From: Prevotella sp.
GTDB lineage: Bacteria; Bacteroidota; Bacteroidia; Bacteroidales; Bacteroidaceae
Assembly (NCBI GenBank): GCA_017651265.1
Contig: JAGCDO010000062.1
Location: forward strand, 1-64,000
Length of the DNA: 64,000 bases
Reading direction: 5' to 3'
The notes under the pieces are model-generated. The model worked only from the letters and a program-made list of their open reading frames with translations. It was not told where the DNA came from and searched no databases. The first letter of the stretch is position 1, and the number at the start of each line of letters is the position of its first letter. Shown piece after piece: positions 45,061 to 54,062 of the stretch. The position numbers and the translations under genes were made by a program.

Positions 45061-47541
45061 ATGAACTTCAAGAAATACATACTAACTGCTGTCGTCTGTG
45101 TCATAACATCTTACTACGCCAAGGCGCAGATAGTGATCAATGAGCTGATGCAGTCGAACATCGATTGTGTCATGGACGATCTCAATGAGTTTCCCGACTC
45201 ATGGGTGGAACTGTATAATACAGGTACCACCGCCGTCAACCTCCAGAACTACAAGATAGGTCTGACCGATGTGGCTTCGGAAGCATGGAAACTGCCCAAC
45301 CAGACCATCGGTCCCAAGCAGTATGCTCTGGTGTTTTGCGACAAGGAGGGAAACAAACTGCACACCGACTTCCGTCTTGACTCAGGTAAAGGGGGCTCTG
45401 TCTACCTATTTAATAATGGGACTGTCATCGATAAGGTGGAGAAGCTGAAGAAGCAACCAGCACCGAATATCGCATACGGACGGAAAAACGATGGAAGTGA
45501 AGAGTGGGGTTATATGCTCTCTCCCACCCCGAAGACCGCCAACTGCGGACAAGTTTGCGACCATGACCAGATTCTCGGTGAACCGGTGTTCAGCGAGAAG
45601 GGAAAGGTAGTGACGGGCTCAATGAATATCTCACTGACCCTTTCATTACCCGTAGGATCACCCGAAGGCGCTACCATCCGCTATACCACCGACGGTAGTG
45701 AGCCTACCATCAACAGCGCACCATACATGAATCCCATCACGATTACCCAAACACGGGTTATCAGGGCAAAGATCTTCTGCGAGGGATGGCTGTCACCACG
45801 CTCCACCACCCATACCTTCATCCTTCATCCCAGAGAGGTAACCCTTCCTGTCATCGCCATTAGTACCAACGACCAATACTTGAACGATCCCAAGATAGGT
45901 ATCTATGTAGATGGAACTTACAAGAATGGGAAGAAGAACTATGAATACGACTGGCGACGACCCATTCACTTCGAGTATTTCGAAGGTGTGAACAAATCGA
46001 GCAGTCTCAACCAGCTTTGCGAAACACGCATCATGGGCGGTGCTACAAGAAGCAACAAATTCAAGTCGTTGGCCGTCTACGCCAACAAACGGTTCGGAAC
46101 CAAGCGTCTGGAATATGAGTTCTTCCCTGATCAACGACCCGGAATAACCGATTTCAAGAGCATCTCCCTGCGCAATGCGGGTAACGATTTCGACTATCTG
46201 TATATGCGCGATGCGATTATCCAGCGTACCATGGCGCAGCATGTAGATCTTGATTGGCAGGCTTGGAGTCCAGCCATCATCTATATCAACGGCGAATACA
46301 AGGGAATGCTCAATATCCGTGAACGTAGTAACGAGGATAATATCTATACCAACTACGACGGGTTGGAGGATATTGACATGATCGAGAACTGGAATCAGCT
46401 GAAGGAAGGTAGCATAGACAACTGGAACAAGTTCAAGGAGTTCTATGCTGAGCACAACCACACACTGAAGGAATATGAGCAGTGGATCGACTGGCAGGAG
46501 TTCTTTAACCTCATGATCATGAACCTGTATTATAACAATCAGGATTTCCCGGGTAATAACATCGTGATGTGGCGGCCGCAGGCACAGGGTGGCAAGTGGC
46601 GTTTCATCGCTAAAGATACCGACTTCGGACTGGGTCTCTACGGATCATCGGCCAACTATAATTCAATTGAATGGCTGCATAATCCCGACTACGACCGAAA
46701 TCGTGACTGGGGCAACAAATCTGAATATACACGTCTGTTCCGACGGATGATGGAAGATCCCGACCTGAATCGCGAGTTCCTCGACCGTTGCGCTATCTAT
46801 ATGGGTGACTTTATGAATGAGAAAGGTACGCGTGAGGTGTGGGACCCGATGTACGAAATGATCAAATACGAATACCCACACCATCGTAAGCTGATCAACG
46901 AATGGTGGCCCAAATACGAGGATGAGGTGAACAGTGCCCGTAACTGGCTGTCACAACGTACGGATGAGTTCTACAAGCAGATTGGCAACTACTATCAGCT
47001 CGGCTCCCCTATCCCCATGACCATCAATGCACAGCTGTCGGAAGAGGAACAGCAGGCGGTTCAGATCCGTTTCAACGGTATTCCGCTCAGCAGAGGTGTC
47101 TTCGACGGGAAATTCTTTGTCAACCGACAAATCACCTTAGAAGCTACCACTGCTGAAGGAACGCAGATTGCAGGATGGGAAGTGAAACAAATCACCAGTA
47201 GCGGTTCGAATGCCGCTACCTATAGCGGTAACACCTATTCGTTCACCATGCCATCCTGTTACCGACTGATGGTCAATGCCATATTGGGTGATCCAAGCGG
47301 TATCACTCAGGTGGATAAGCCAAACTGGCATTGGCAGATAGATCAGCAACAACTGATACTGACCAATGTGCCGGCACAGACATCCGTAGCATTGTATAAC
47401 CTGCAGGGAATCCTGTTGAGGAAGGTGAAAGCTGATGGATCAACCCTCTACCTTCCTCTGCAAGACCAACAGAAGGTTTATATCCTAAAGGTAGGAAACG
47501 ACTCGAAGAAGATTACTTCAACTTCGCATTCTTCTCGATAG
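45061..47541 (+). CDS. CotH-kinase surface protein, paralogue
   Basis: An 826-residue paralogue of the preceding protein with the same order: signal peptide (to ~22), lamin-tail domain, chitobiase-type domain, CotH kinase-like domain (YINGEYKGMLNIRERSNEDN; FIAKDTDFGLGLYG) and sorting tail (YNLQGILLRKVK..VYILKVG). It lacks the Gly/Trp linker. The C-terminus runs on by about 12 residues (SKKITSTSHSSR) because the reading frame enters the convergent hydrolase gene. The pair is a local duplication with separate promoters. Confidence 0.88.
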   Translation: MNFKKYILTAVVCVITSYYAKAQIVINELMQSNIDCVMDDLNEFPDSWVELYNTGTTAVNLQNYKIGLTDVASEAWKLPNQTIGPKQYALVFCDKEGNKLHTDFRLDSGKGGSVYLFNNGTVIDKVEKLKKQPAPNIAYGRKNDGSEEWGYMLSPTPKTANCGQVCDHDQILGEPVFSEKGKVVTGSMNISLTLSLPVGSPEGATIRYTTDGSEPTINSAPYMNPITITQTRVIRAKIFCEGWLSPRSTTHTFILHPREVTLPVIAISTNDQYLNDPKIGIYVDGTYKNGKKNYEYDWRRPIHFEYFEGVNKSSSLNQLCETRIMGGATRSNKFKSLAVYANKRFGTKRLEYEFFPDQRPGITDFKSISLRNAGNDFDYLYMRDAIIQRTMAQHVDLDWQAWSPAIIYINGEYKGMLNIRERSNEDNIYTNYDGLEDIDMIENWNQLKEGSIDNWNKFKEFYAEHNHTLKEYEQWIDWQEFFNLMIMNLYYNNQDFPGNNIVMWRPQAQGGKWRFIAKDTDFGLGLYGSSANYNSIEWLHNPDYDRNRDWGNKSEYTRLFRRMMEDPDLNREFLDRCAIYMGDFMNEKGTREVWDPMYEMIKYEYPHHRKLINEWWPKYEDEVNSARNWLSQRTDEFYKQIGNYYQLGSPIPMTINAQLSEEEQQAVQIRFNGIPLSRGVFDGKFFVNRQITLEATTAEGTQIAGWEVKQITSSGSNAATYSGNTYSFTMPSCYRLMVNAILGDPSGITQVDKPNWHWQIDQQQLILTNVPAQTSVALYNLQGILLRKVKADGSTLYLPLQDQQKVYILKVGNDSKKITSTSHSSR

Positions 47542-48430
47542 TCCAGTCCTTGCGCTGTGACACACCACAGTTCTTACCTTTGAACATCTTGGCCGACTTC
47601 TTGTCGCCCTTCAGCTGCCAGTTCAGCCAAGCTATGGCTACCACTGAGAACTCACCACCGTGCGGCTGACTGTATGTTCCGCCGTGTCCTACAGGGAAGT
47701 TAGTGGCACAGGCCGGCACATGGTCAATACGGTGGAAATCATCCATACCGTTTTCATAGGCGATATCGGTCTCACCACCCAGGATATAGATGATGGATGA
47801 GTGAATCTCCTTCAGTTTCGACTTCGGCGGCATGGGCATTCCACCCACTGCACTACTGGCATTCTCGCTGTTGAAGAGTCCGCTGTTGCACACCATCAAA
47901 GTCTTGATGCGCGGGTCGGCACAGTTATAGAGTGTCTGCAGACCGCCGCACGACATACCTGCCGCAGCGATGTTCTTCACATCAATCTTCTGGTAATACG
48001 GAGAACTCGGATCAGCATTCTGCGCAATCACCCAGTCAATCGATTCTATCTGCTGCTCAGTGGTTGACATCGGACCGCGATAAGGTTTGTCGTCCATGGG
48101 GATAAAACCTGTAGCAACGACGATATAGCCGTAAGAAGCAATCTCATTGAGGAACTTATAATGCTCCCAGGGAGAGTTCGTGCAAGCGCCGTTTCCCCAT
48201 ACCAATACGGGCAACTTCTTCTTGCCTTTGAAAGTCGTGAGATCCTGAGGCACAAAAATCGTATGCTCCTTGAGCGAAGCCTCCTCCTTCATGATGGCTT
48301 TGTAAGGACCTGTTCCGCCCTCTTCCACGATACGCGACTTCCCTTCGGGTGTAAAACTCATGCTCATCAGACTGCCGGTTACCAGCGCAACCACCGTCAT
48401 TGTTGTTCTAAAAATTCGTTTTGTTTTCAT
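47513..48430 (-). CDS. Exported alpha/beta hydrolase, PETase-like
   Basis: A 305-residue exported alpha/beta hydrolase (signal peptide to about residue 25). Nucleophile elbow GMSCGG (Ser ~164); NGACTNSPWEHY likely forms the oxyanion region; the His is probably that in GHGGTYSQPHGG. The arrangement resembles the poly(ethylene terephthalate) hydrolase-like/dienelactone-hydrolase families, but the natural substrate is unknown. Its 3' end overlaps the CotH gene tail by 29 bp. The -7 box TATATTTG is at 48464-48471. Confidence 0.85.
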   Translation of the reverse strand: MKTKRIFRTTMTVVALVTGSLMSMSFTPEGKSRIVEEGGTGPYKAIMKEEASLKEHTIFVPQDLTTFKGKKKLPVLVWGNGACTNSPWEHYKFLNEIASYGYIVVATGFIPMDDKPYRGPMSTTEQQIESIDWVIAQNADPSSPYYQKIDVKNIAAAGMSCGGLQTLYNCADPRIKTLMVCNSGLFNSENASSAVGGMPMPPKSKLKEIHSSIIYILGGETDIAYENGMDDFHRIDHVPACATNFPVGHGGTYSQPHGGEFSVVAIAWLNWQLKGDKKSAKMFKGKNCGVSQRKDWTIEKNAKLK

Positions 48431-48463
48431 CTTTTTTCGTTAATGGTTTGCAATGTGGACACA

Positions 48464-48471
48464 AATATAGT
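48464..48471 (-). promoter_or_regulatory. Promoter -7 box of hydrolase gene
   Basis: TATATTTG on the minus strand, 33 bp before the ATG at 48430. Confidence 0.5.
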
Positions 48472-48602
48472 GAATAATTTCTATTTCCGCCGAAAGAGTC
48501 ATAGAATGTTAATAATTGATAACAATTCAATTCTCTTTTTTACCTTTATATATATATAACGTCTAATAGTGAAACTATAAACCTAATTATTAATTATTTT
48601 TT

Positions 48603-49916
48603 ATGAAAAAAGTATTTCTTTCATTGATGGCTCTCGCGAGCCTGACGGCATCAGCACAGTTTGGTGCCCAGAGAGGCAACCCCATTGTACCTTCAGTAGC
48701 TGCAGAGGCAGAGGATTTCAAGCCGGCAATCACCAATCAGGAGAACAAGCAGTTCCCGGCAGTGAACTCCAAGCGCCAGGTTCGTGCACAGATCACAGCT
48801 CCTCAGGCCACATTCGTTGGTCTTGACATCGCTGGTAAGATCTATGAGATGACCAAAGATGAGAACGGCGTATGGACCGGTACTTCAGAGCCTCAGGACG
48901 AAGGTTTCCACTACTATCAGCTGAACATCGACGGTGCTAACGTACCCGATCCGAACAGCTTGTATTACTATGGTGCCAGTCGTTGGGGAAGCGGTATCGA
49001 GATTCCTTCAGACGACCAGGATTTCTGGCAGGTGAAGAATGTTCCGCAGGGAACCATGAGCGAAGTATTCTACTGGTCAACCTACACCGAGCAGATGCGC
49101 CGCTGTCATGTATATCTTCCCCACGAGTACTTCACCAACCCCACCAAGAAATACCCCGTTCTGTATCTGCAGCACGGTATGGGTGAGAACGAGTACGGAT
49201 GGGCCGAGCAGGGTCACACCGCTCAGATCATGGATAACCTGATTGCCCAGGGTAAGGCTGTTCCTTGCATCATCGTGATGGACAATGGTCTGAACACCCG
49301 TCGTCCTGGTGAGCAGGGTGGTTTCGGCTTCGGTGGCGGTCAGCGTCCACAGGGTGCTCCTGGTGCACGTCCTCAAGGTGCTCCTGGACAGCGTCCTCAG
49401 GGTGCTCCTCAGGGAATGGGTCAGCGTCCTCAGGGTGCTCCCGGACAAGCTGGTCAGCGCCCTCAGGGTGGTCGTCCTGGTGGCTTCGGCGGCTTTGGTG
49501 GTTTCTCTGAAGGCTTCAAGAACGTGCTCTTCAATGATATCATCCCGATGGTTGAGAAGAACTACCGCGTGATTGCCGATGCCCAGCACCGTGCATATGC
49601 CGGTCTGTCAATGGGTGGTATGCAGGCTCGTGAAATTACACTTGCCAATCCTGACAAGTTCGCTTATGTAGGCTCTTTCAGTAGTGGTGCATGGAGCGTT
49701 GATCAGGTAAAGAACGCAGAAGGTTTCGCCAAGAACGTCAAGCTGCTCTTCATGAGCGGTGGCGGTAAGGAGAACATGGGTTGCGTTGAGGCTGCCAAGA
49801 ACATTAAGGAGCAGGTTGGCATGAACGCCGTTGGTTACGAGTCTCCGGGTACAGCCCACGAGTGGCACACCTGGCGCCGCAGTCTGTACGAGTTCGCACA
49901 GCTGATGTTCAAATAA
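48603..49916 (+). CDS. CE1-type esterase with N-terminal E-set domain
   Basis: A 437-residue exported esterase (signal peptide to about residue 18, TASAQ). Residues ~50-140 form an immunoglobulin-like/CBM48 domain (VRAQITAPQATFVGLD); residues ~155-437 the esterase, with YPVLYLQHGMGENEYGW, nucleophile GLSMGG and the His in GTAHEWHTWRR. Relatives are feruloyl or acetyl esterases of plant-polysaccharide breakdown. Between ~240 and 303 an RPQGAPG-type low-complexity repeat interrupts the hydrolase fold in a loop. Confidence 0.9.
   Translation: MKKVFLSLMALASLTASAQFGAQRGNPIVPSVAAEAEDFKPAITNQENKQFPAVNSKRQVRAQITAPQATFVGLDIAGKIYEMTKDENGVWTGTSEPQDEGFHYYQLNIDGANVPDPNSLYYYGASRWGSGIEIPSDDQDFWQVKNVPQGTMSEVFYWSTYTEQMRRCHVYLPHEYFTNPTKKYPVLYLQHGMGENEYGWAEQGHTAQIMDNLIAQGKAVPCIIVMDNGLNTRRPGEQGGFGFGGGQRPQGAPGARPQGAPGQRPQGAPQGMGQRPQGAPGQAGQRPQGGRPGGFGGFGGFSEGFKNVLFNDIIPMVEKNYRVIADAQHRAYAGLSMGGMQAREITLANPDKFAYVGSFSSGAWSVDQVKNAEGFAKNVKLLFMSGGGKENMGCVEAAKNIKEQVGMNAVGYESPGTAHEWHTWRRSLYEFAQLMFK
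49339..49510. repeat. In-frame Pro/Gly/Gln repeat in esterase
   Basis: About six degenerate copies encode RPQGAPG-like units and then GGFGGFGGF. The repeat sits between the strand VPCIIVMDN and the helix GFKNVLFNDIIP, so it forms a surface loop rather than a linker between domains. Confidence 0.8.
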
Positions 49917-49941
49917 ACTACAATAATCTTAAGAATCCATT

Positions 49942-49979
49942 AAGCCCTGGTGGTCATCCCGACTACCAGGGCTTTTCTT
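49942..49979 (+). terminator. Intrinsic terminator after esterase
   Basis: Arms AAGCCCTGGT (49942-49951) and ACCAGGGCTT (49965-49974) with a T-run behind. Confidence 0.85.
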
Positions 49980-50027
49980 GTAACAGGATTGTAACATCTG
50001 TGTAATAGTGCTGTTACATAACTGCTG

Positions 50028-50035
50028 TACTTTTG
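50028..50035 (+). promoter_or_regulatory. Promoter -7 box of Na/Pi transporter gene
   Basis: TACTTTTG followed by GCATTG, 25 bp before the ATG at 50061. Confidence 0.6.
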
Positions 50036-50060
50036 CATTGTAATTACAAAATACAATGCA

Positions 50061-51770
50061 ATGGATTTAATAATCAATGGTTTCTCGCTTCTTGGTTCGC
50101 TGGCACTATTCCTCTTTGGAATGAAGACAATGTCGGAGGGTCTTGAAAAGTTTGCAGGCGACCGTCTGCGAAGCATCTTGGCAGCCATGACGAAGAATCG
50201 TGTGATGGGTGTATTGACGGGTATTCTCATCACAGCACTCATCCAGTCGTCGAGTGCTACCACAGTAATGGTGGTGAGTTTTGTGAATGCCGGACTGATG
50301 ACACTGGCGCAGTCAATCGGTGTCATCATGGGTGCTAACATCGGTACTACCGTTACAGCGTGGATTATCTCTGCTGTTGGTTTCAAAGTGAACATCGCAG
50401 CCTTCGCCATCCCCATGCTGGCCATCGGCATGCCACTGATATTCAGCGGGAAAGGCAACAGGAAGAGCATTGGTGAGTTCATCTTCGGCTTCTCGTTCCT
50501 CTTCATGGGACTGTCGTTCCTTCAGGAGGCAGCCACCGCCATGAACATTGGCGATATGGTGGCCGGTATGCTGGCCCATGTGCCGCAGGATTCGTTCCTC
50601 ACCATCATCCTCTTCGTTATAGTAGGAGCTATCGTCACCATGATTGTTCAGGCCTCAGCAGCCACGATGGCCATCACGCTGATGCTCTTCGGTATGAACA
50701 TCCCTGGCTTCGGATTTGAGCAGGCAGCCGCACTGGCCATGGGTCAGAACATCGGTACGACCATTACGGCATTCATGGCATCACTTACCGCCAACACACA
50801 GGCACGCCGTGCCGCCTTGGCCCACATGTTCTTCAATGTATTCGGTGTCGTGGCATTCCTCATTGTGTTCTACCCTGCTTGTCATGCTGTCAGCTGGTTT
50901 GTAGAGAATGTGATGGGTGGCGGTAACGACCTCTTCAAGCTTTCTGCCTTCCACACAGCGTTCAATATCATCAACACGCTGCTGCTCATCGGTTTTGTCA
51001 AACAGATAGAGATGTTGGTATGCAAGGTACTGCCCATGAAGGTACAAGACGAAGACTACCGTCTGAAGTTTATCAGCGGCGGTCTGCTATCAACAGCCGA
51101 ACTCAGCATCATGGAAGCTCAGAAGGAGATTCACAGTTTCGCGGAGCGCTGTCAGCGGATGTTCGGCTTTGTGCCGGAGCTGTTGCATATAAAAGACGAG
51201 ATGGAGTTCAACAAACTCTTCTCACGTATTGAGAAATATGAGAACATCACCGACTCGATGGAGATGGAGATTGCCAGCTATCTGAACAAGGTGAGTGAAG
51301 GACGATTATCAGATGCCTCTAAGAGTCAGATCCAGAAAATGCTGCGACAGATCACAGAACTGGAATCCATCGGCGACTCTGTGTACAACCTCGGTAGAAC
51401 CTTAAACCGCCACCGCTTGCACTGTCAGGAGGAATTCACTGCTGAGCAGATTCAGCACATGACGACCATGATGCAGCTGGTGGATGGTGCTTTGGCAGAG
51501 ATGCTGAAACGGATAGATCTGCCCACAACCAGGGCAGGACTTAAGATCTCCCTCAACATTGAGCATGAGATCAACAATTACCGCACACAACTGAAGAACC
51601 AGAACATGCACGACGTGAATACTGGTCTTTATAATTATCAGCTCGGGGTGTTCTACGTTGACTTCATTTCAGAGTGTGAGAAACTTGGCGATTACGTAAT
51701 GAACGTGGTGCAGGCAGGAAAGGGTCTTAACAACGACTTCGGTGACCATCCTCGTAACGGACAAGGTTAG
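50061..51770 (+). CDS. Na/Pi cotransporter (NptA-like) with PhoU-like domain
   Basis: A 569-residue sodium-phosphate symporter of the PNaS family. Residues ~1-320 hold the membrane part with two inverted repeats, each with the substrate motif (QSSSATTVMVVSFVNAG and the variant VQASAATMAITLMLFG) and GQNIGTT/GANIGTT. Residues ~350-560 form a helical PhoU-like cytoplasmic domain. It overlaps the convergent histidine kinase gene by 4 bp, suggesting phosphate control by that two-component system (inference). Confidence 0.93.
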   Translation: MDLIINGFSLLGSLALFLFGMKTMSEGLEKFAGDRLRSILAAMTKNRVMGVLTGILITALIQSSSATTVMVVSFVNAGLMTLAQSIGVIMGANIGTTVTAWIISAVGFKVNIAAFAIPMLAIGMPLIFSGKGNRKSIGEFIFGFSFLFMGLSFLQEAATAMNIGDMVAGMLAHVPQDSFLTIILFVIVGAIVTMIVQASAATMAITLMLFGMNIPGFGFEQAAALAMGQNIGTTITAFMASLTANTQARRAALAHMFFNVFGVVAFLIVFYPACHAVSWFVENVMGGGNDLFKLSAFHTAFNIINTLLLIGFVKQIEMLVCKVLPMKVQDEDYRLKFISGGLLSTAELSIMEAQKEIHSFAERCQRMFGFVPELLHIKDEMEFNKLFSRIEKYENITDSMEMEIASYLNKVSEGRLSDASKSQIQKMLRQITELESIGDSVYNLGRTLNRHRLHCQEEFTAEQIQHMTTMMQLVDGALAEMLKRIDLPTTRAGLKISLNIEHEINNYRTQLKNQNMHDVNTGLYNYQLGVFYVDFISECEKLGDYVMNVVQAGKGLNNDFGDHPRNGQG

Positions 51771-53224
51771 AACCGTGCGAGGGTAAAGCTGATGGTGAGT
51801 CCGCCGCCAGGAGAAGAATATGCAGTTGTTTGTCCACCGTGGGCGGCAACTGCATTTTTCACAATGGCAAGACCGAGACCAGTGCCACCGAGTTTGCGCG
51901 AGCGACCTTTGTCCACACGGTAGAAACGCTCAAAGAGATGCTCCAGATGCTGTGGTTCTACCCCTGGTCCGTTGTCGCTCACCTGGAATTCATAGTAATG
52001 ACGTCCTTCTGTTTCTTTCTCTTGACAGACGATGCCAAGGTGTGAAGCCCCATTGGCATAGGCGATGACATTATCAATCAAGTTACGGAAGATACTATAT
52101 ATCAGACTTGCATCGCCCAGCACTTCTATGTGCGGCGGCACTTGGAGCGAAGGCATCAGACCCTTTTCCTGAAGTTGCAGATTGGTATCATCGAGCACAC
52201 TTTTGATGACTTGCAACACATCAACCGGACGATATTCCTGACGAGCTTGTGAACGATTGTCGTCCATATCATCAAGTTTGGTAAGAGCACTCATATCGAG
52301 CAACAGCTTACTCATGCGTTCACTCTGGGCATAGCAACGTTCCAGGAAATGCTTCTTCTTGTCTTCGGGCATGTCGGGATTATCGAGGATGCTCTCCAGA
52401 TAGCCATGAATACTGGCAGCAGGAGTTTTCAGTTCGTGGGCGGCATTCTGTGTGAGCTGACGCTTGATGCGCACCTTGTCTTCTTCTGAATGCCTCAGCT
52501 TCCAGTAGAGCATGATGATGGTATGACTGATGTCACCTAACTCGTCATCGGGCAGTCGTCGTTCCAGTTCATGATCGAGCTCCTCACCCTTTTCCGCCTT
52601 CATGGCAAACTCTCGCAGATAACCTATGTGGCGACTGATGCGATGGGTGATATAGTAAAGTACGATACCTAAAAGCAGCGTGAGGACTCCTGCAAAATAG
52701 ATATAGGTGTTGTCGGCCTGTAACGAGCGGGTCAGCTCAGTTGAATAAGGAACAGCAGCACGCACAATGACATCTCCGAAGCGGGTGGCGGAATAGAAGT
52801 AGGTTTCGTGGGTAGATTGCGACATACGCTTGATGTCGTAACCATTGCCCCCATGCAGTGCCTGCTGGATTTCCGTTCGCTGCAAGTGATTACCCAATGA
52901 GTCAATATTCGTATCGTAGCTGTCGAGGATAACCCGTCCTTTCAGGTCGATTACCGACACACGGAGTCCTTCCATCTGATGGCGGGCCACATAATCATGA
53001 AACATTTTACTACTTGTCAGACTGTCCTCTCCAAGTGTCTGCGCCATCTCGTAGTTATACATCTGCAGTCGCGAGTGAAGAATGTCAATCTTATATTCTT
53101 TTTCCCGCTGATATTGATACACACTGAAGCAAATGGCAAATAGCAGGAATACACCGCCAAGACTGAGCAACAAGTTGCGCTGAAACGATTTCCTTTTTGA
53201 TTTACTTTTCAAAGCAGTAGCCAT
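51767..53224 (-). CDS. Sensor histidine kinase
   Basis: A 485-residue membrane kinase. Membrane segments at ~16-36 and ~170-190 bracket a periplasmic sensor domain; a HAMP-like linker follows. HisKA domain with the phosphorylated His in NAAHELKTPAASIHGY (~268), then the ATPase domain with NLIDNVIAYA, DNGPGV and GTGLGLAIVK. Its start overlaps the response-regulator gene by 23 bp. A PhoR-type role is plausible from the overlapping Na/Pi transporter gene, but the sensor domain is unassigned. Confidence 0.92.
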   Translation of the reverse strand: MATALKSKSKRKSFQRNLLLSLGGVFLLFAICFSVYQYQREKEYKIDILHSRLQMYNYEMAQTLGEDSLTSSKMFHDYVARHQMEGLRVSVIDLKGRVILDSYDTNIDSLGNHLQRTEIQQALHGGNGYDIKRMSQSTHETYFYSATRFGDVIVRAAVPYSTELTRSLQADNTYIYFAGVLTLLLGIVLYYITHRISRHIGYLREFAMKAEKGEELDHELERRLPDDELGDISHTIIMLYWKLRHSEEDKVRIKRQLTQNAAHELKTPAASIHGYLESILDNPDMPEDKKKHFLERCYAQSERMSKLLLDMSALTKLDDMDDNRSQARQEYRPVDVLQVIKSVLDDTNLQLQEKGLMPSLQVPPHIEVLGDASLIYSIFRNLIDNVIAYANGASHLGIVCQEKETEGRHYYEFQVSDNGPGVEPQHLEHLFERFYRVDKGRSRKLGGTGLGLAIVKNAVAAHGGQTTAYSSPGGGLTISFTLARF

Positions 53225-53888
53225 AACCTACACGTGTTTTTATCTGTTTGCCATAACGACCGATCTTCTTTCGCAGTCGGGTAATGTTCACATCCACCGT
53301 ACGGTCGAGCACCATCACATCCTGCGGCCAGCAATACTTCAGCAAGTCCTCACGCGAAAACACCTTGTTAGGATGCTGCAGGAAAAACGACAGCAGTTCA
53401 AACTCCAGTTTGGTAAACACCAACTCCTCACCATCGCAGGTAGCAGTCTTCGCATTCAAGTCGAGCGTGATTCCTTCATAAACCACTTGATTATCATCGT
53501 GTGTTTCCACCGCTTGCTGTAAAGGCACCGACCGTCTGAGTACTGCTCTAACCCTGGCTTTTACCTCTTTCATACTCAGAGGTTTGGAAATATAGTCGTC
53601 AGCCCCGATGTTCAGTCCTTTAACCAGATTGTCCTCGCCGTCGAGTGCCGTGATAAAGATAATGGGAATATGTGCCGTGGCAGGATTATTCTTCAACTTC
53701 CGCGCCATCTGGAAGCCAGACATCTCGCCCATCATCACATCCAACAGTATCAGCGAAAAGTCCTGCAAAGGCAGTTCCAGCGCTTCCTCTGCCGAATAGG
53801 CTGTCACCACTTCAAAGCCTTCCGTTTCAAGATTGTATTGAAGTATCTCACAAATGTCGAATTCGTCATCAACAACAAGTATTTTCAT
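53202..53888 (-). CDS. OmpR-family response regulator
   Basis: A 228-residue regulator. Receiver domain 1-120 with the acidic pocket DDE near residues 7-9, phosphorylated Asp in LILLDVMMGE (~53) and the Lys in ISKPLS; winged-helix DNA-binding domain ~130-228 (LTKLEFELLSFFLQ-like, DRTVDVNITRLRKKIG, RVGYGYCFEK). Cotranscribed with the histidine kinase from the -7 box at 53910-53917. PhoB-like by general similarity. Confidence 0.93.
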   Translation of the reverse strand: MKILVVDDEFDICEILQYNLETEGFEVVTAYSAEEALELPLQDFSLILLDVMMGEMSGFQMARKLKNNPATAHIPIIFITALDGEDNLVKGLNIGADDYISKPLSMKEVKARVRAVLRRSVPLQQAVETHDDNQVVYEGITLDLNAKTATCDGEELVFTKLEFELLSFFLQHPNKVFSREDLLKYCWPQDVMVLDRTVDVNITRLRKKIGRYGKQIKTRVGYGYCFEK

Positions 53889-53909
53889 AAGTCACAAACA
53901 TTTAGACGA

Positions 53910-53917
53910 CAAAGTTA
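53910..53917 (-). promoter_or_regulatory. Promoter -7 box of two-component operon
   Basis: TAACTTTG on the minus strand, 21 bp before the ATG at 53888. Confidence 0.6.
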
Positions 53918-54025
53918 CTGATTATTTACGAAAACCAAGAAGAATGTGTATTACAATGTTATGACAATTGTGTGTCTTTTTTCATAAAAAACGTTCAAGA
54001 AAAGAATAATGTCAAACATTTTGTG

Positions 54026-54033
54026 TACTTTTG
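54026..54033 (+). promoter_or_regulatory. Promoter -7 box of ABC exporter operon
   Basis: TACTTTTG followed by TAGTCGG, 29 bp before the TTG start at 54063. Confidence 0.6.
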
Positions 54034-54062
54034 TAGTCGGAAGACTAAAAGAATAGACTACA

